Source: Aestuariivivens sediminicola | Lineage (GTDB): Bacteria > Bacteroidota > Bacteroidia > Flavobacteriales > Flavobacteriaceae | DNA length: 64,000 nucleotides | Direction of reading: 5' to 3' | Assembly: GCF_022662015.1 (NCBI RefSeq) | Contig: NZ_JAKMCM010000005.1 | Coordinates: 248,001 to 312,000 of the forward strand | Shown here: positions 1 to 8,872 of the stretch, piece by piece | Layout of the letters: each line of letters starts with the position of its first letter | How positions within the stretch are numbered: position 1 is the stretch's first letter | Program-made: the position numbers and the translations under genes | Notes under the pieces: model-generated | Seen by the model: only the letters and a program-made list of their open reading frames with translations | Database searches by the model: none | What the model was told of the DNA's origin: nothing

Positions 1-1
1 C

Positions 2-1657
2 CTGCGTGTCGATTTTGAAATGAACCAGGACGGCGACAATTTTAATCCTCCAAGTTTTGAGGGATTTGTGGTGGTTGGAGGCCCCAACCAATCCGTTAGT
101 AACTCATGGATTAATGGTAAAAGAACCTATAAAAAAACCTATAGTTATTTTTTGGCTCCGAAAAAACGAGGTGCGTTTGTTATAGACCAGGCCTCCATAA
201 ATATTGAAGGGGAAACCTATAAAACCATTCCTATAAAAATTACAGTAACCGCTGCGGTCGATAAACCAAAGGACCCGAACGATCCCGATTATATTGTTTC
301 GGAAAACATTCACCTGGTTACGGAAATATCCAAGACAAGTCCCTATCTAAATGAAGCCATAACAGTAATTTACAAACTCTACGTATCACCGAGTATTAGC
401 CTTTATGATATTGACGTATTGGACAACCCCAAGTTTAATGATTTTTGGAACCAGGAAATTAAGTTAAAGGAACTTAAACTTGAGAACGGTTCTTATAACA
501 ATGAAGATTATAATTATGTGGTGTATAAAAAGGTTGTTTTGTACCCGCAGAAAACAGGCAAGCTTAATATTGAGCCATTGAGTTTAAATGTTACTGCGGC
601 AGTGCCAACCAATCGGCGTGATATATTTGGGAGCCGAATCATGACCCGCATCAACAGAACCATTTCAAGCAGTAACCGGGCTATAAATGTAAAACCATTA
701 CCGGAAACCGGAAAGCCCGTTGACTTTACGGGGGCGGTTGGTAAATTTTCATTCAATGTAACCACATCAAAAACCCAATTAGACGCAACAGAATCCTTAC
801 AGGCAAAGGTTGAAGTTGGTGGTAAAGGGAATCTCAAACTATTTAATCTGCCAAAGATATCATTGCCCAGTTCTTTAGAAGTCTATGAACCGGAACATAC
901 AGAAAGCGTGAGAACCAATTTAGATGGTATGCAAGGCAGTATTTCGGACACCTATACCATTGTGCCGCAATACAAAGGGAAATATCCAATACCAAGTATT
1001 TCGTTTTCTTATTTCGATTTAGAAACAAAAAGTTATAAACGCTTGTCATCCGCTGAGATTGTCATCGATGTCCTGGATGGTCCTGTGAATGCGGCTGATG
1101 CCAATGACAATATGGTTTCGGGAGGGGTCAAGCAACGTATAGTTTTGAATAATGATCAGTTTAGGTTCATAAAAACGAAAACTGATTTTTCAGTCATACA
1201 AGCGCCACATTTCTTTAAAACAAACCTATTCTGGTCCTTATTGCTACTCCCGTTCCTGGCAATTCCTGTAGCTATGCTCATTCGAAAAAAGAATTTGAAC
1301 AGAGCAGCTGATGTTCATGGAAATAGAATTAGAAAAGCAGATAAGTTGGCTCGAAAATATTTGAGCAAGGCCAAGAGGGAGTTAGGTAAGAAAGAAGCCT
1401 TCTATATCGCTTTAGAGAAAGCATTGCACAATTACTTAAAGGCCAAATTGCATATTGAAACCAGTGAATTCAGCAAGGAACGAATTAAGACCTTATTAAA
1501 GGACAAAGGCGTAGAAGATGAGGTTAATTCTAATTTTATAACCATTCTGGAGAGTTGTGAACTGGCAAGATATACCCCAATAACAAGTGTTACTATGAAA
1601 GAAGATTACGATAAGGCAGCTCGAACAATTGCGCTAATCGATAAACAGGCACGTTAG
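2..1657 (+). CDS. batD: BatD-family protein, 5' end cut by the window
   Basis: Large periplasmic/membrane protein of the Bat (Bacteroides aerotolerance) cluster. The reading frame is open from base 2 (LRVDFEMNQDGDNF...), so the first ATG at 20 is internal and the true start lies upstream of the window. Seen: repeated beta-rich domains over most of the length, the family-typical stretch VVGGPNQSVSNSW, one hydrophobic segment near residue 400 (FWSLLLLPFLAIPVAMLI) and a basic, helical cytoplasmic tail. It is followed after 1 bp by batE, so the two are co-transcribed. The family is thought to act with the BatA/BatB von Willebrand-type proteins and a MoxR ATPase, which should lie just upstream; its biochemical role is not settled. 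Confidence 0.9.
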   Translation: MRVDFEMNQDGDNFNPPSFEGFVVVGGPNQSVSNSWINGKRTYKKTYSYFLAPKKRGAFVIDQASINIEGETYKTIPIKITVTAAVDKPKDPNDPDYIVSENIHLVTEISKTSPYLNEAITVIYKLYVSPSISLYDIDVLDNPKFNDFWNQEIKLKELKLENGSYNNEDYNYVVYKKVVLYPQKTGKLNIEPLSLNVTAAVPTNRRDIFGSRIMTRINRTISSSNRAINVKPLPETGKPVDFTGAVGKFSFNVTTSKTQLDATESLQAKVEVGGKGNLKLFNLPKISLPSSLEVYEPEHTESVRTNLDGMQGSISDTYTIVPQYKGKYPIPSISFSYFDLETKSYKRLSSAEIVIDVLDGPVNAADANDNMVSGGVKQRIVLNNDQFRFIKTKTDFSVIQAPHFFKTNLFWSLLLLPFLAIPVAMLIRKKNLNRAADVHGNRIRKADKLARKYLSKAKRELGKKEAFYIALEKALHNYLKAKLHIETSEFSKERIKTLLKDKGVEDEVNSNFITILESCELARYTPITSVTMKEDYDKAARTIALIDKQAR

Positions 1658-1658
1658 G

Positions 1659-2411
1659 ATGAAACGATATTTAAACATAGTAGTGGTTTTGATAGGCTTA
1701 TATGCTTTCGCTCAGAATGAATCCTTATTCGAAGAGGCCAATGCACTCTACAATGAAGGGCAATACGCAGAGGCCATTGATATTTACAATGAGATCTTAA
1801 ACTCAGGGAAGCATTCAACGGAACTCTATTTTAACCTGGGGAATGCACATTATAAATTAAATAATATTGCACCCAGCATTTATTTTTATGAGAAAGCATT
1901 GCAATTGTCCCCCAATGATGAGGATGTCAAGAACAATCTGGCGTTTGCCCAAAACATGACTATCGACGATATTGATATCATTCCGGAAACAGGCTTAGCC
2001 CGGTTTTTGAATGCACTTACGCATTATCTGAGCTTTGACAATTGGGCCAGGATGGCAGTTGCATTTGCGGGATGCTTTGTATTGCTTTTTTTAATCTATT
2101 ATTTTGCCTACAGTTCATTTAAGAAGCGACTGGCGTTTATTTCAAGTATGGGGTCCCTGATGCTTTGTTGTATCACCTTGGCGCTGGCATTTCACAAATA
2201 CAACCTGGAGGAAATGGATAGACCCGCTATCATTTTTGCAACGGAAAGCAAAGTAAAAAGCGAACCCAATTCCAGAAGTGAAGAGCTCTTCCGATTGCAT
2301 GAAGGAACGAAGGTTCAGCTATTGGACACCATTAATAACTGGAAAAAAATTAAGCTTTCTGATGGTAAAACTGGGTGGGTCGTCAATAATGATGTTAAAG
2401 CACTCAAATAA
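1659..2411 (+). CDS. batE: BatE-like TPR and SH3 domain protein
   Basis: Protein of 250 aa with a signal peptide (MKRYLNIVVVLIGLYAFAQ), two to three tetratricopeptide repeats at about residues 22-95 (LYNEGQYAEAIDIYNEIL, LYFNLGNAHYKLNN, AIYFYEKALQLSP-like helices), two membrane segments near 130-175, and a C-terminal bacterial SH3-like domain (about 190-250, ending in GKTGWVVNNDVKAL). This architecture and the 1-bp gap after batD identify it as the terminal Bat-cluster protein. TPR and SH3 domains suggest a scaffolding or wall-associated role. Its 3' end overlaps the convergent CvpA-like gene by 8 bp, so no classic terminator fits between them. Confidence 0.88.
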   Translation: MKRYLNIVVVLIGLYAFAQNESLFEEANALYNEGQYAEAIDIYNEILNSGKHSTELYFNLGNAHYKLNNIAPSIYFYEKALQLSPNDEDVKNNLAFAQNMTIDDIDIIPETGLARFLNALTHYLSFDNWARMAVAFAGCFVLLFLIYYFAYSSFKKRLAFISSMGSLMLCCITLALAFHKYNLEEMDRPAIIFATESKVKSEPNSRSEELFRLHEGTKVQLLDTINNWKKIKLSDGKTGWVVNNDVKALK

Positions 2412-2922
2412 TGTTGTCCTCAGTCGTTTTGTCCTCCTCTTCCGATGTTATAATTGAAGGCAGTATCATTGGAATAAATGATTTTATAGGTGTATAAAGG
2501 CGGGACTCGTTATAGTCGTCCTCATCAATAAAGGACATGGTCAGATTCATTTTTTCAAAGATAATCAAGACAACGCTTAATATTAATGCATACTTGAGTC
2601 CTCCAAATACGGCTCCTAGCAGACGATTTACCAAACCTAAAGCCGCGAAATCGGCGAGTTTTGTCAAAGCTTTACCGGCAAGAGCAATAGCCAAAACGAT
2701 AACGACGAAGGTGATGATAAATGCGGTAATATTTATGGTGTTTTCTTTCCAATCCACTTTTTCAATTAAAAAGGAGGCTGCATAATTGCTAAAATGAATA
2801 GCCCCATATACACCGGCAATGAGTGCAACGATCGATGCCACCTCAACAAACAGACCTTTTATAAAACCCCGAACAATTCCAATTAAAAGCAGACTACCTA
2901 ATATGATGTCTATAACACTCAT
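2404..2922 (-). CDS. CvpA family membrane protein
   Basis: Protein of 172 aa with four predicted membrane helices. It begins MSVIDIILGSLLLIGIVRGFIKG-like, with the GxxRGFxKGL motif typical of CvpA (colicin V production) proteins, and has the conserved NRLLGAVFGGLKYAL segment near residue 100. The C-terminus is acidic and soluble. CvpA homologues are inner-membrane proteins linked to envelope homeostasis; no precise reaction is known. It is convergent with batE (8-bp overlap) and divergent from the small gene at 3001. Confidence 0.87.
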   Translation of the reverse strand: MSVIDIILGSLLLIGIVRGFIKGLFVEVASIVALIAGVYGAIHFSNYAASFLIEKVDWKENTINITAFIITFVVIVLAIALAGKALTKLADFAALGLVNRLLGAVFGGLKYALILSVVLIIFEKMNLTMSFIDEDDYNESRLYTPIKSFIPMILPSIITSEEEDKTTEDNII

Positions 2923-2976
2923 GCTGTAAATATAGAGATAATTCCTTTTTTAGTGCTTATAGAACAAGAGCTTTCT

Positions 2977-2984
2977 TAACTTTG
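2977..2984 (+). promoter_or_regulatory. Candidate -7 box (TAACTTTG)
   Basis: Exact match to the Bacteroidota -7 consensus TAnnTTTG, 16 bp before the ATG at 3001. No good -33 TTG is visible. It implies a very short leader for the downstream small gene. Confidence 0.4.
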
Positions 2985-3000
2985 AACTTTCAATCAAAAC

Positions 3001-3357
3001 ATGTCAAGAGACCAACTTTTAAAAGAGCGCTGGGAATTGGTAGTTAAAAAGCTATCCGATCAATTTGCCGAAGGGGAGCCATTGGACCTCGATGCCATAA
3101 TTTATTTAATAGGTATCCAGGAGTTAGGACAATTACACAGGACCTTTAAAAAGGAACAGAAAATTGATTTAATGCATATTGCCATTTGTAAACTTTTGGT
3201 GCCTTATGGGTATTACGAACTTGACTTTGTTGATGACGAAGGGTGGCCTCATTATAAGGTCATTTCACAATTACCCCAATTAAAAGCAGGAGAACAGGCT
3301 GTTTTAATGAAAGAGGCCATAGTTAACTATTTTTTGGAAACCGATTTCATAGAATAG
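3001..3357 (+). CDS. Conserved hypothetical protein (118 aa)
   Basis: Soluble, mostly helical protein with no signal peptide or membrane segment. It begins MSRDQLLKERWELVVKKLSD and contains the pattern LDAIIYLIGIQELGQ and a later LVPYGYYELDFVDDEGWPH segment. I recall similar short proteins next to housekeeping genes in Flavobacteriia but know no function. The ATG start follows a good -7 box by 16 bp, which supports the annotated start. pheS lies 140 bp downstream with its own promoter candidate. Confidence 0.7.
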   Translation: MSRDQLLKERWELVVKKLSDQFAEGEPLDLDAIIYLIGIQELGQLHRTFKKEQKIDLMHIAICKLLVPYGYYELDFVDDEGWPHYKVISQLPQLKAGEQAVLMKEAIVNYFLETDFIE

Positions 3358-3428
3358 ATTTAATCCCTATTCGTCTCTACACTTCGGATAACTTAGTCTA
3401 TGGTAATCAGGAATACCAATATTTTCCT

Positions 3429-3436
3429 TAAATTTG
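3429..3436 (+). promoter_or_regulatory. Candidate -7 box for pheS (TAAATTTG)
   Basis: Perfect TAnnTTTG match in the 140-bp gap before pheS, giving a leader of roughly 55 nt. No clear -33 TTG at 17-23 bp. I saw no T-box or leader-peptide structure. Confidence 0.4.
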
Positions 3437-3497
3437 CCCTCAGTTTTTGAATACGGAATACGAGAAAACGTATTTGGTATAGCACAAGTAAGATCGT

Positions 3498-4517
3498 ATG
3501 ATAGAGAAGATAAAAGAACTCATTTCCGACGCCGAATCATTCAAGGCCCAATCTATTGAGGAGGTTGAGGCCTTTAGAATAAAGTACCTTGGAAAGAAAG
3601 GGGTGCTTAATTCCTTTTTTGCCGAATTTAAGAATGTGGCTAACGAACAAAAGAAGGAGTTTGGTCAGGCGGTGAACCAGCTCAAAAAAACTGCAGAAGA
3701 AAAGGTAATTGCACTTAAGACTGAGTTAGAAAACAAGGAAGAGGTCAAAGGTGTTTATGGCGATCTGACGCGTCCGGGAGAGCCGATAGCCCTGGGAGCG
3801 CGGCATCCCATTTCTATTGTGAAAAACCAGATTATTGATATTTTTTCCCGAATTGGTTTTAACGTAAGTGAAGGACCGGAAATCGAAGATGACTGGCATA
3901 ATTTTACGGCCTTAAACCTGCCGGAATACCATCCGGCTCGTGATATGCAGGATACCTTTTTCATTCAAACCGATCCGGACATATTATTACGCACGCATAC
4001 CAGTTCGGTACAGGTCCGCTATATGGAAAACCATAAACCCCCTATCCGAACCATTTCACCCGGTAGAGTTTACAGGAATGAGGCCATTTCGGCACGTTCA
4101 CACTGTTTTTTTCATCAGGTGGAAGGGCTTTATATTGACAAGGATGTTAGTTTTGCCGATCTCAAACAAACACTGCAGCATTTTACTACAGAGATGTTCG
4201 GAAAAAGCAAAATTCGACTGCGTCCATCCTATTTCCCATTCACAGAACCTAGTGCTGAAGTAGATGTGTATTGGGGTCTGGAAACCGAAACGGATTATAG
4301 AATGACCAAGGGAACAGGCTGGTTGGAAATAATGGGATGCGGTATGGTAGATCCGAATGTGTTGGAGAACTGTAATATCGATTCAAAGGAATATTCAGGT
4401 TTTGCCTTTGGAATGGGAATTGATCGTATTGCCTTGTTGTTACATCAGATCAGTGATATCCGACTCTTAAGTGAAAATGACGTACGCTTTTTGGAACAAT
4501 TCAAAAGTGCGTTATAG
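3498..4517 (+). CDS. pheS: Phenylalanine--tRNA ligase alpha subunit
   Basis: Catalytic subunit of the heterotetrameric (alpha-beta)2 PheRS, which charges tRNA-Phe in the cytoplasm. Its length of 339 aa is normal. An N-terminal coiled-coil arm spans about residues 1-85. The class II core follows: [31 protein letters not shown], the motif 2 region with SPGRVYRNE, then [29 protein letters not shown], and motif 3 [13 protein letters not shown]. pheT is not adjacent, as is common in Flavobacteriia. The gene ends 6 bp from the convergent dehydratase gene. Confidence 0.98.
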   Translation: MIEKIKELISDAESFKAQSIEEVEAFRIKYLGKKGVLNSFFAEFKNVANEQKKEFGQAVNQLKKTAEEKVIALKTELENKEEVKGVYGDLTRPGEPIALGARHPISIVKNQIIDIFSRIGFNVSEGPEIEDDWHNFTALNLPEYHPARDMQDTFFIQTDPDILLRTHTSSVQVRYMENHKPPIRTISPGRVYRNEAISARSHCFFHQVEGLYIDKDVSFADLKQTLQHFTTEMFGKSKIRLRPSYFPFTEPSAEVDVYWGLETETDYRMTKGTGWLEIMGCGMVDPNVLENCNIDSKEYSGFAFGMGIDRIALLLHQISDIRLLSENDVRFLEQFKSAL

Positions 4518-4523
4518 TGGGTC

Positions 4524-5522
4524 CTATGAGCTTAATGTCGGTGCTTCCCTTAAGTAATCTGTCTCCCAAATTTTTCGAGTGGTTTTCTGATCGATATTGG
4601 CACCCGAGAGTATGATGAGAACCGAAGTCTTTTTCTTTTGCTTTTTTAACCATTGATACGCCCCGGCCATGGCCAAAGCACTGGTGGGTTCAACACGAAT
4701 TTTAAGGAGATGAGTCAGCCACTGTGTCCAATACACCATGTCCTCTTCCGTTATTTCATAAAAGTCATCAAGCTGCTTTAAATAATTAAAAGTTATAGGG
4801 CCAACGGATAAAGTCATAGCACCATCAGCAAGGGTCTTTGGAGCTTCGGTCAACCGTTGAATAGCATTTTTTCTGAGCGATTCAGCGGCATCATTTCCCA
4901 ATAAGGGCTCTGCTCCAATCACCTGTGTGGTTGTTGATATCCCTCGAGTAGCGACTAGCGTACCGGACAAAAGCCCACCACCACCACATGGGGCAAACAC
5001 GGCATCCACAAGCCCTGTGGTGTGCAAGGCCTCCAAGGCTGCAGTACCCTGACCACAAATGACCTGCTCATGATTGTAAGGCGGAATCCAAAAGGTATTC
5101 TGTACTTCCGATGCTTGTTTTACCAGAGCATCTGCCTGCTGACGTGTGTCGCACAAAACGACCTCTGCACCATATGCTTTTGTAGCCTGAATTTTAATTT
5201 CAGAGGCGTATTCAGGCATGTATATGGTTGAGGAAATATTGAACCGTTTTGCGGCCCATGCCACTGCCTGAGCATGGTTACCTGAACTATTGGCTACAAA
5301 ATGTTTGGGCTCGTAGTGCTGTTCTAATAGCCAGGCTATCGCATTACTCGCACCACGTGCTTTGAAGGCCCCTATCTTTTGAAAACCTTCAGCCTTAAAG
5401 TAAATGGTATGCCCCAACCATGTATTCAATTGTGAAGACTTGAGAACAGGTGTCCTGTTCATCAGGCCATCTATTCGGGACTGCGCGTCTAATATATCCT
5501 TCAGTTTTAAGGCGCTATTCAT
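4524..5522 (-). CDS. PLP-dependent threonine/serine dehydratase
   Basis: Fold-type II PLP enzyme of 332 aa. The Schiff-base lysine sits in GAFKARGASNA (residues about 48-58), the substrate-binding loop is SSGNHAQAVAWAAK, and the phosphate-binding glycine loop is PCGGGGLLSG. There is no C-terminal ACT regulatory domain, so it is the short catabolic/racemase-like type (serine racemase, threo-3-hydroxyaspartate ammonia-lyase or catabolic threonine dehydratase) rather than biosynthetic IlvA. It converts Ser/Thr-like substrates to 2-oxo acids plus ammonia; the exact substrate cannot be read from sequence. Confidence 0.9.
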   Translation of the reverse strand: MNSALKLKDILDAQSRIDGLMNRTPVLKSSQLNTWLGHTIYFKAEGFQKIGAFKARGASNAIAWLLEQHYEPKHFVANSSGNHAQAVAWAAKRFNISSTIYMPEYASEIKIQATKAYGAEVVLCDTRQQADALVKQASEVQNTFWIPPYNHEQVICGQGTAALEALHTTGLVDAVFAPCGGGGLLSGTLVATRGISTTTQVIGAEPLLGNDAAESLRKNAIQRLTEAPKTLADGAMTLSVGPITFNYLKQLDDFYEITEEDMVYWTQWLTHLLKIRVEPTSALAMAGAYQWLKKQKKKTSVLIILSGANIDQKTTRKIWETDYLREAPTLSS

Positions 5523-5577
5523 AAATAAGCGTTCAAATCAATACTATAAATATAGCCTTTATAAAAGTGAAATGAAT

Positions 5578-5585
5578 TAATTTTG
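5578..5585 (+). promoter_or_regulatory. Candidate -7 box (TAATTTTG)
   Basis: Perfect TAnnTTTG match 19 bp before the GTG start at 5605. It supports transcription of this small gene and its unusual start codon. Confidence 0.4.
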
Positions 5586-5604
5586 AAACCTTAATTGGTA
5601 TACG

Positions 5605-6000
5605 GTGAAAAAAGATATCCAAATCCCTAAAGTTGAAGGTATATATATTGCAGTTGTCCATGAATATAACGCAATCTATAAGAGTAGGGACTGGAATGTC
5701 TATATTATTAACGACACGAATGTGGATTTGGAAATGGTCCTTATTGTGAGCAGTGGGTATTCAGATAAAAAAACGACCTCGGTGTTTAGGAAGCGCATCG
5801 ATAGCTTACCCAGAAAGAGCTATGCTAAAATTGAATTGATACATGAAGATTTATTCGCCCTGAACAATACCTTTAAGGTGTCGTTTTTTCAGGAGGATAA
5901 ACTATATGACAAAACCTTTGTCTTTATTAAGAATACAATACATACGGGAGCATTGCGTAACGTACCTTTAATGGATGTTAAGGGGGTCCTTGCGAAATAA
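5605..6000 (+). CDS. Conserved hypothetical protein (131 aa), GTG start
   Basis: Soluble protein starting MKKDIQIPKVEGIYIAVVHE and rich in beta strands. No signal peptide or known catalytic motif. It contains WNVYIINDTNVDLEMVLIVSSGY and TFKVSFFQEDKLYDKTFVF. The GTG start is chosen because it follows a -7 box and begins the conserved-looking sequence; no ATG lies nearby upstream in frame. I recognise it as a short protein often found in flavobacterial housekeeping regions but cannot assign a role. Confidence 0.65.
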   Translation: MKKDIQIPKVEGIYIAVVHEYNAIYKSRDWNVYIINDTNVDLEMVLIVSSGYSDKKTTSVFRKRIDSLPRKSYAKIELIHEDLFALNNTFKVSFFQEDKLYDKTFVFIKNTIHTGALRNVPLMDVKGVLAK

Positions 6001-6056
6001 TTCGGTATAAAGGGTTTTTTTAACTAGGAGGTATCTTTGGTGCTCCAAAGTTAAAG

Positions 6057-7076
6057 TCAATCCAATTTCTCGGTTAACTTTTTAAATATTTTTTTGGGAT
6101 TTTTATTCTCGTAAAGAATCGCGTAAACCGCGTTGATTATGGGAAGCTGCGTTTTCTTTAGATTTTTTTCGTTTAACAGCTGTGCGCTTTTCGTAGCGTA
6201 ATACCCTTCGGCCACCATATTCATTTCCATCATGGCACTTTTTACCGTGTATCCCTTTCCAATCATGTTACCGAACATGCGGTTGCGTGAAAATGTAGAG
6301 TATCCGGTGACCAGCAAATCTCCTAGATAGGCCGAGTTATTGATGTTGCGTTTCATTCTGTGCATTTTTTTTATGAACCGCTTCATTTCTCTGATGGAAT
6401 TACTCATCAGCACGCTTTGAAAATTGTCGCCATAGCCTAAACCGTGAGCAATTCCTGCTGCTATGGCATAAATGTTCTTCAGCATAACGGCATATTCTAC
6501 ACCGATAATGTCATCACTGATTTTGGTTTTTATATAATCACTCGATAGGTTTTTCGCGATAGCCTTTGCCTTGTCTGCATCGGCACAGGAGATGGTTAAA
6601 TAAGAGAGCCGCTCCAAAGCAACCTCTTCAGCGTGACAGGGTCCGGCTATGACAGCAATATTCTCGAAGGGGATATGGTAGGTCTCATGAAAGTGTTCGC
6701 CCACCAAGAGTCCGGTTTCCGGGACAATGCCTTTAACAGCAGAAACGACTATTTTTTTGGAGATATCGACATTGAGCTTTTTCAGCTCACTGAAAATGAA
6801 TGCTGAGGGAATGACAAAAATCAAGACATCGGCATAAGTAGCTGTCTCATTGATGTCGTTACTCAATTTTAATTGCTCCAAATGAAATTCAACCGAACTT
6901 AAATAATTCGGGTTGTGCTGTTCTTTTAAAAGATGCTCCTTCGTGTACACACTGCGCATGTACCAACCCACTTCATCTAAATTTTCGCATAGCATTTTTA
7001 CAATGGCCGTGGCCCAGCTGCCCGCTCCAAAAACTGCATATTTTAAAGGACTTAGCATAAAAGTATTGTCGTTCAT
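6057..7076 (-). CDS. gpsA: NAD(P)H-dependent glycerol-3-phosphate dehydrogenase
   Basis: Reduces dihydroxyacetone phosphate to sn-glycerol 3-phosphate for phospholipid synthesis in the cytoplasm. 339 aa. N-terminal Rossmann motif VFGAGSWATAIVKML (residues about 15-29), the mid-chain motif VSAVKGIVPETG, then IAGPCHAEEVA, and the C-terminal catalytic region with EYAVMLKNIYAIAAGIAHGLGYGDN, where the lysine of LKN is the family's catalytic residue. The ATG at 7076 lies 5 bp from a CAAAAATA box (TATTTTTG on the minus strand), implying a leaderless or near-leaderless mRNA, or a slightly later start. Confidence 0.96.
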   Translation of the reverse strand: MNDNTFMLSPLKYAVFGAGSWATAIVKMLCENLDEVGWYMRSVYTKEHLLKEQHNPNYLSSVEFHLEQLKLSNDINETATYADVLIFVIPSAFIFSELKKLNVDISKKIVVSAVKGIVPETGLLVGEHFHETYHIPFENIAVIAGPCHAEEVALERLSYLTISCADADKAKAIAKNLSSDYIKTKISDDIIGVEYAVMLKNIYAIAAGIAHGLGYGDNFQSVLMSNSIREMKRFIKKMHRMKRNINNSAYLGDLLVTGYSTFSRNRMFGNMIGKGYTVKSAMMEMNMVAEGYYATKSAQLLNEKNLKKTQLPIINAVYAILYENKNPKKIFKKLTEKLD

Positions 7077-7081
7077 ATTTT

Positions 7082-7089
7082 CAAAAATA
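7082..7089 (-). promoter_or_regulatory. Candidate -7 box for gpsA (TATTTTTG on minus)
   Basis: Consensus TAnnTTTG on the minus strand, 5 bp upstream of the gpsA ATG. No -33 TTG is evident. This would give a leaderless transcript, so confidence is low. Confidence 0.3.
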
Positions 7090-7185
7090 AGTAAAATATT
7101 AATGCTGCAGGAGGTATCATTTTATAGTTGAATTCATTTTTGGCACGCGTTTTGGATTCCCTTATTCAGAAACCCAAAAACGTAC

Positions 7186-8127
7186 TTGATTATGAAGACA
7201 ATAAAATTACTTTTAGGCTTTTCGTTACTAGCGACTTTGTTCACATCCTGTTATACAGAGGTCGTCGTTGAAGACGATCCCGGAATATCAATACATCAAT
7301 TATTAACGTCTCATGAACTGTGGTATGTCGATATCAATAGTACGGTGGGTTATGGAGAAACACCATTTCTGCAAAAGGCATTCACCATCTCTTTTAGAAA
7401 CGGTGTGGTATATGCGAACAACAATATTGTAGGAATCGGTGATACCGGTAATGGCTTCGGTATCGATATAGGCGAATATGAGGCCTATGATATGATTTTA
7501 GATGTCTATCATGATATTGATGGGTTTGAAACCTTTGATGTTTATCAGATCGATGGGAATACCATAGAGCTTTATAATCCTTATAATGACACCTCCTATT
7601 TTTTAGATGGGTATCAGCGTGGTAATTTTGATTACGATTTTGTATTCTACGATAACATTCATTATTTCCTTCAGGAATACGAAGCCTGGGAAAAGACCTA
7701 TACCAGTGATTTTGGTGCCATAAATGAATTTGATAATGAAAACTACCTACAGTTTTTGGCTGGGGGTAATGACTCTACATTTCAAAGTTCTCAAGACGAA
7801 TTGGGTATGAATCCGGCTAACCTGATTTGGGATTATACGGGGATCTATGGCGTTGGAGATGTCAACGGGAATATGTACTTAAAAACCTTAACATTAGATT
7901 ATGATTATTTTGACAATGAATATTTCGAGTTGAGTGTTATTAATGATGGAAAGATCGAGTTGTTTCATCCGTCCTCCGAAACCATATACGAATTTGAAGG
8001 TCGAGGGTATATTCAGTATTTGAAAACATCGAAGTCAAAAGGGGATGGTGCTGCCGGAACCACGGACAAAATGCGTAAACATAGAAAAGATAAAGTGCCA
8101 AACCCAAGAGAAAACACAAGGGCATAA
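7186..8127 (+). CDS. Hypothetical lipoprotein upstream of nadD
   Basis: 313 aa with a lipoprotein signal (MIMKTIKLLLGFSLLATLFTSC; lipobox LFTSC). The start may be the ATG at 7192 (MKTIK). The rest is strikingly rich in Asp, Tyr and Asn with beta-strand-like repeats. The C-terminus is basic (MRKHRKDKVPNPRENTRA). Similar proteins are often mis-annotated as nicotinic acid mononucleotide adenylyltransferase because they sit beside nadD; no nucleotidyltransferase motif is present here. A strong bidirectional hairpin separates it from convergent nadD. Function unknown, likely an outer-membrane or periplasmic lipoprotein. Confidence 0.75.
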   Translation: MIMKTIKLLLGFSLLATLFTSCYTEVVVEDDPGISIHQLLTSHELWYVDINSTVGYGETPFLQKAFTISFRNGVVYANNNIVGIGDTGNGFGIDIGEYEAYDMILDVYHDIDGFETFDVYQIDGNTIELYNPYNDTSYFLDGYQRGNFDYDFVFYDNIHYFLQEYEAWEKTYTSDFGAINEFDNENYLQFLAGGNDSTFQSSQDELGMNPANLIWDYTGIYGVGDVNGNMYLKTLTLDYDYFDNEYFELSVINDGKIELFHPSSETIYEFEGRGYIQYLKTSKSKGDGAAGTTDKMRKHRKDKVPNPRENTRA

Positions 8128-8250
8128 CATCATGCAAAGGACATCAATACGCGATTTCTAATCCGTAAAAAGGGATGATACAGAAGAGTAGCATGAGATG
8201 TCCTCAAGCTGAACAGACTTAATTTTAGTTGGTTATTTAGTTGTAAAAAG

Positions 8251-8284
8251 CCGTTTAAAACAGCTTGTTTTAAGCGGTTTTTTT
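8251..8284. terminator. Bidirectional rho-independent terminator
   Basis: A 12-bp stem (CCGTTTAAAACA at 8251-8262 with TGTTTTAAGCGG at 8266-8277, one G-T pair) closes a 3-nt loop. It is followed by seven T on the plus strand and preceded by a run of A that becomes T on the minus strand. It terminates the lipoprotein gene and probably the yicC-gmk-nadD operon. The T-run touches the nadD stop codon at 8283. Confidence 0.85.
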
Positions 8285-8861
8285 ATTTGTAGAAATTCAT
8301 TTCATCCAAATACGCCCAGACCGGTTCGGGCAGCATGGGCCTTACATTTTTCCCTTCTTTTATGGATTTACGGATAGCAGTTGATGAAATTTCCATAACA
8401 GGTGCATCTATAAAATGCACTTTTTTGTGTTTGTGGAATGGCGTTTCAATAGGACCTTTCGATATTCTGGGATAAACGTATACATGATGGTGTTCGAGAA
8501 TACCTTCAAAGTTTTTCCATTTATGGAAACTTTTTAAATTATCCTCACCCATAATCAAGGCAAAGTTATGATTCGGATATTTTTCCTGTAAATACACCAG
8601 GGTGTTAATCGTGTAGTTGGGTTGTGGTAAATGAAATTCGATATCGCTGGGTCTTAATTTGGTATAGGCTTCTGTGGCGCGATAGACCATTTCCAGACGC
8701 TGGTAATTGTCCAACAGGCTGCTTTTCTTCTTAAAGGGGCTATGAGGGGTCACTACGAACCATACCTGGTCCAAATCGCTGTGTTCTGCCAAATGGTTGG
8801 CAATGATTAAATGTCCCACATGTATGGGGTTATAAGAACCAAAAAATAAGCCAACCTTCAT
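8283..8861 (-). CDS. nadD: Nicotinate-nucleotide adenylyltransferase
   Basis: Adenylates nicotinate mononucleotide to deamido-NAD in cytoplasmic NAD synthesis. 192 aa, normal length. N-terminal nucleotidyltransferase motif GLFFGSYNPIHVGHL with the HxGH signature (residues 4-18), the phosphate-binding region VVTPHSPFKKK, and the C-terminal ISSTAIRKSIKEGK motif typical of NadD. Last gene of a tight operon: 11 bp after gmk. Confidence 0.96.
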   Translation of the reverse strand: MKVGLFFGSYNPIHVGHLIIANHLAEHSDLDQVWFVVTPHSPFKKKSSLLDNYQRLEMVYRATEAYTKLRPSDIEFHLPQPNYTINTLVYLQEKYPNHNFALIMGEDNLKSFHKWKNFEGILEHHHVYVYPRISKGPIETPFHKHKKVHFIDAPVMEISSTAIRKSIKEGKNVRPMLPEPVWAYLDEMNFYK

Positions 8862-8872
8862 TCAAGAGGGGA

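Noticed and set aside
7186-8127. Nicotinate mononucleotide adenylyltransferase label for the lipoprotein gene
   Set aside because: No HxGH or other nucleotidyltransferase motif and it has a lipoprotein signal; the real nadD is the neighbouring minus-strand gene.
8138-8204. AGGACATC/GATGTCCT inverted repeat, possible small RNA
   Set aside because: Arms of 8 bp separated by 51 nt with no supporting promoter; likely coincidental beside the real terminator at 8251.
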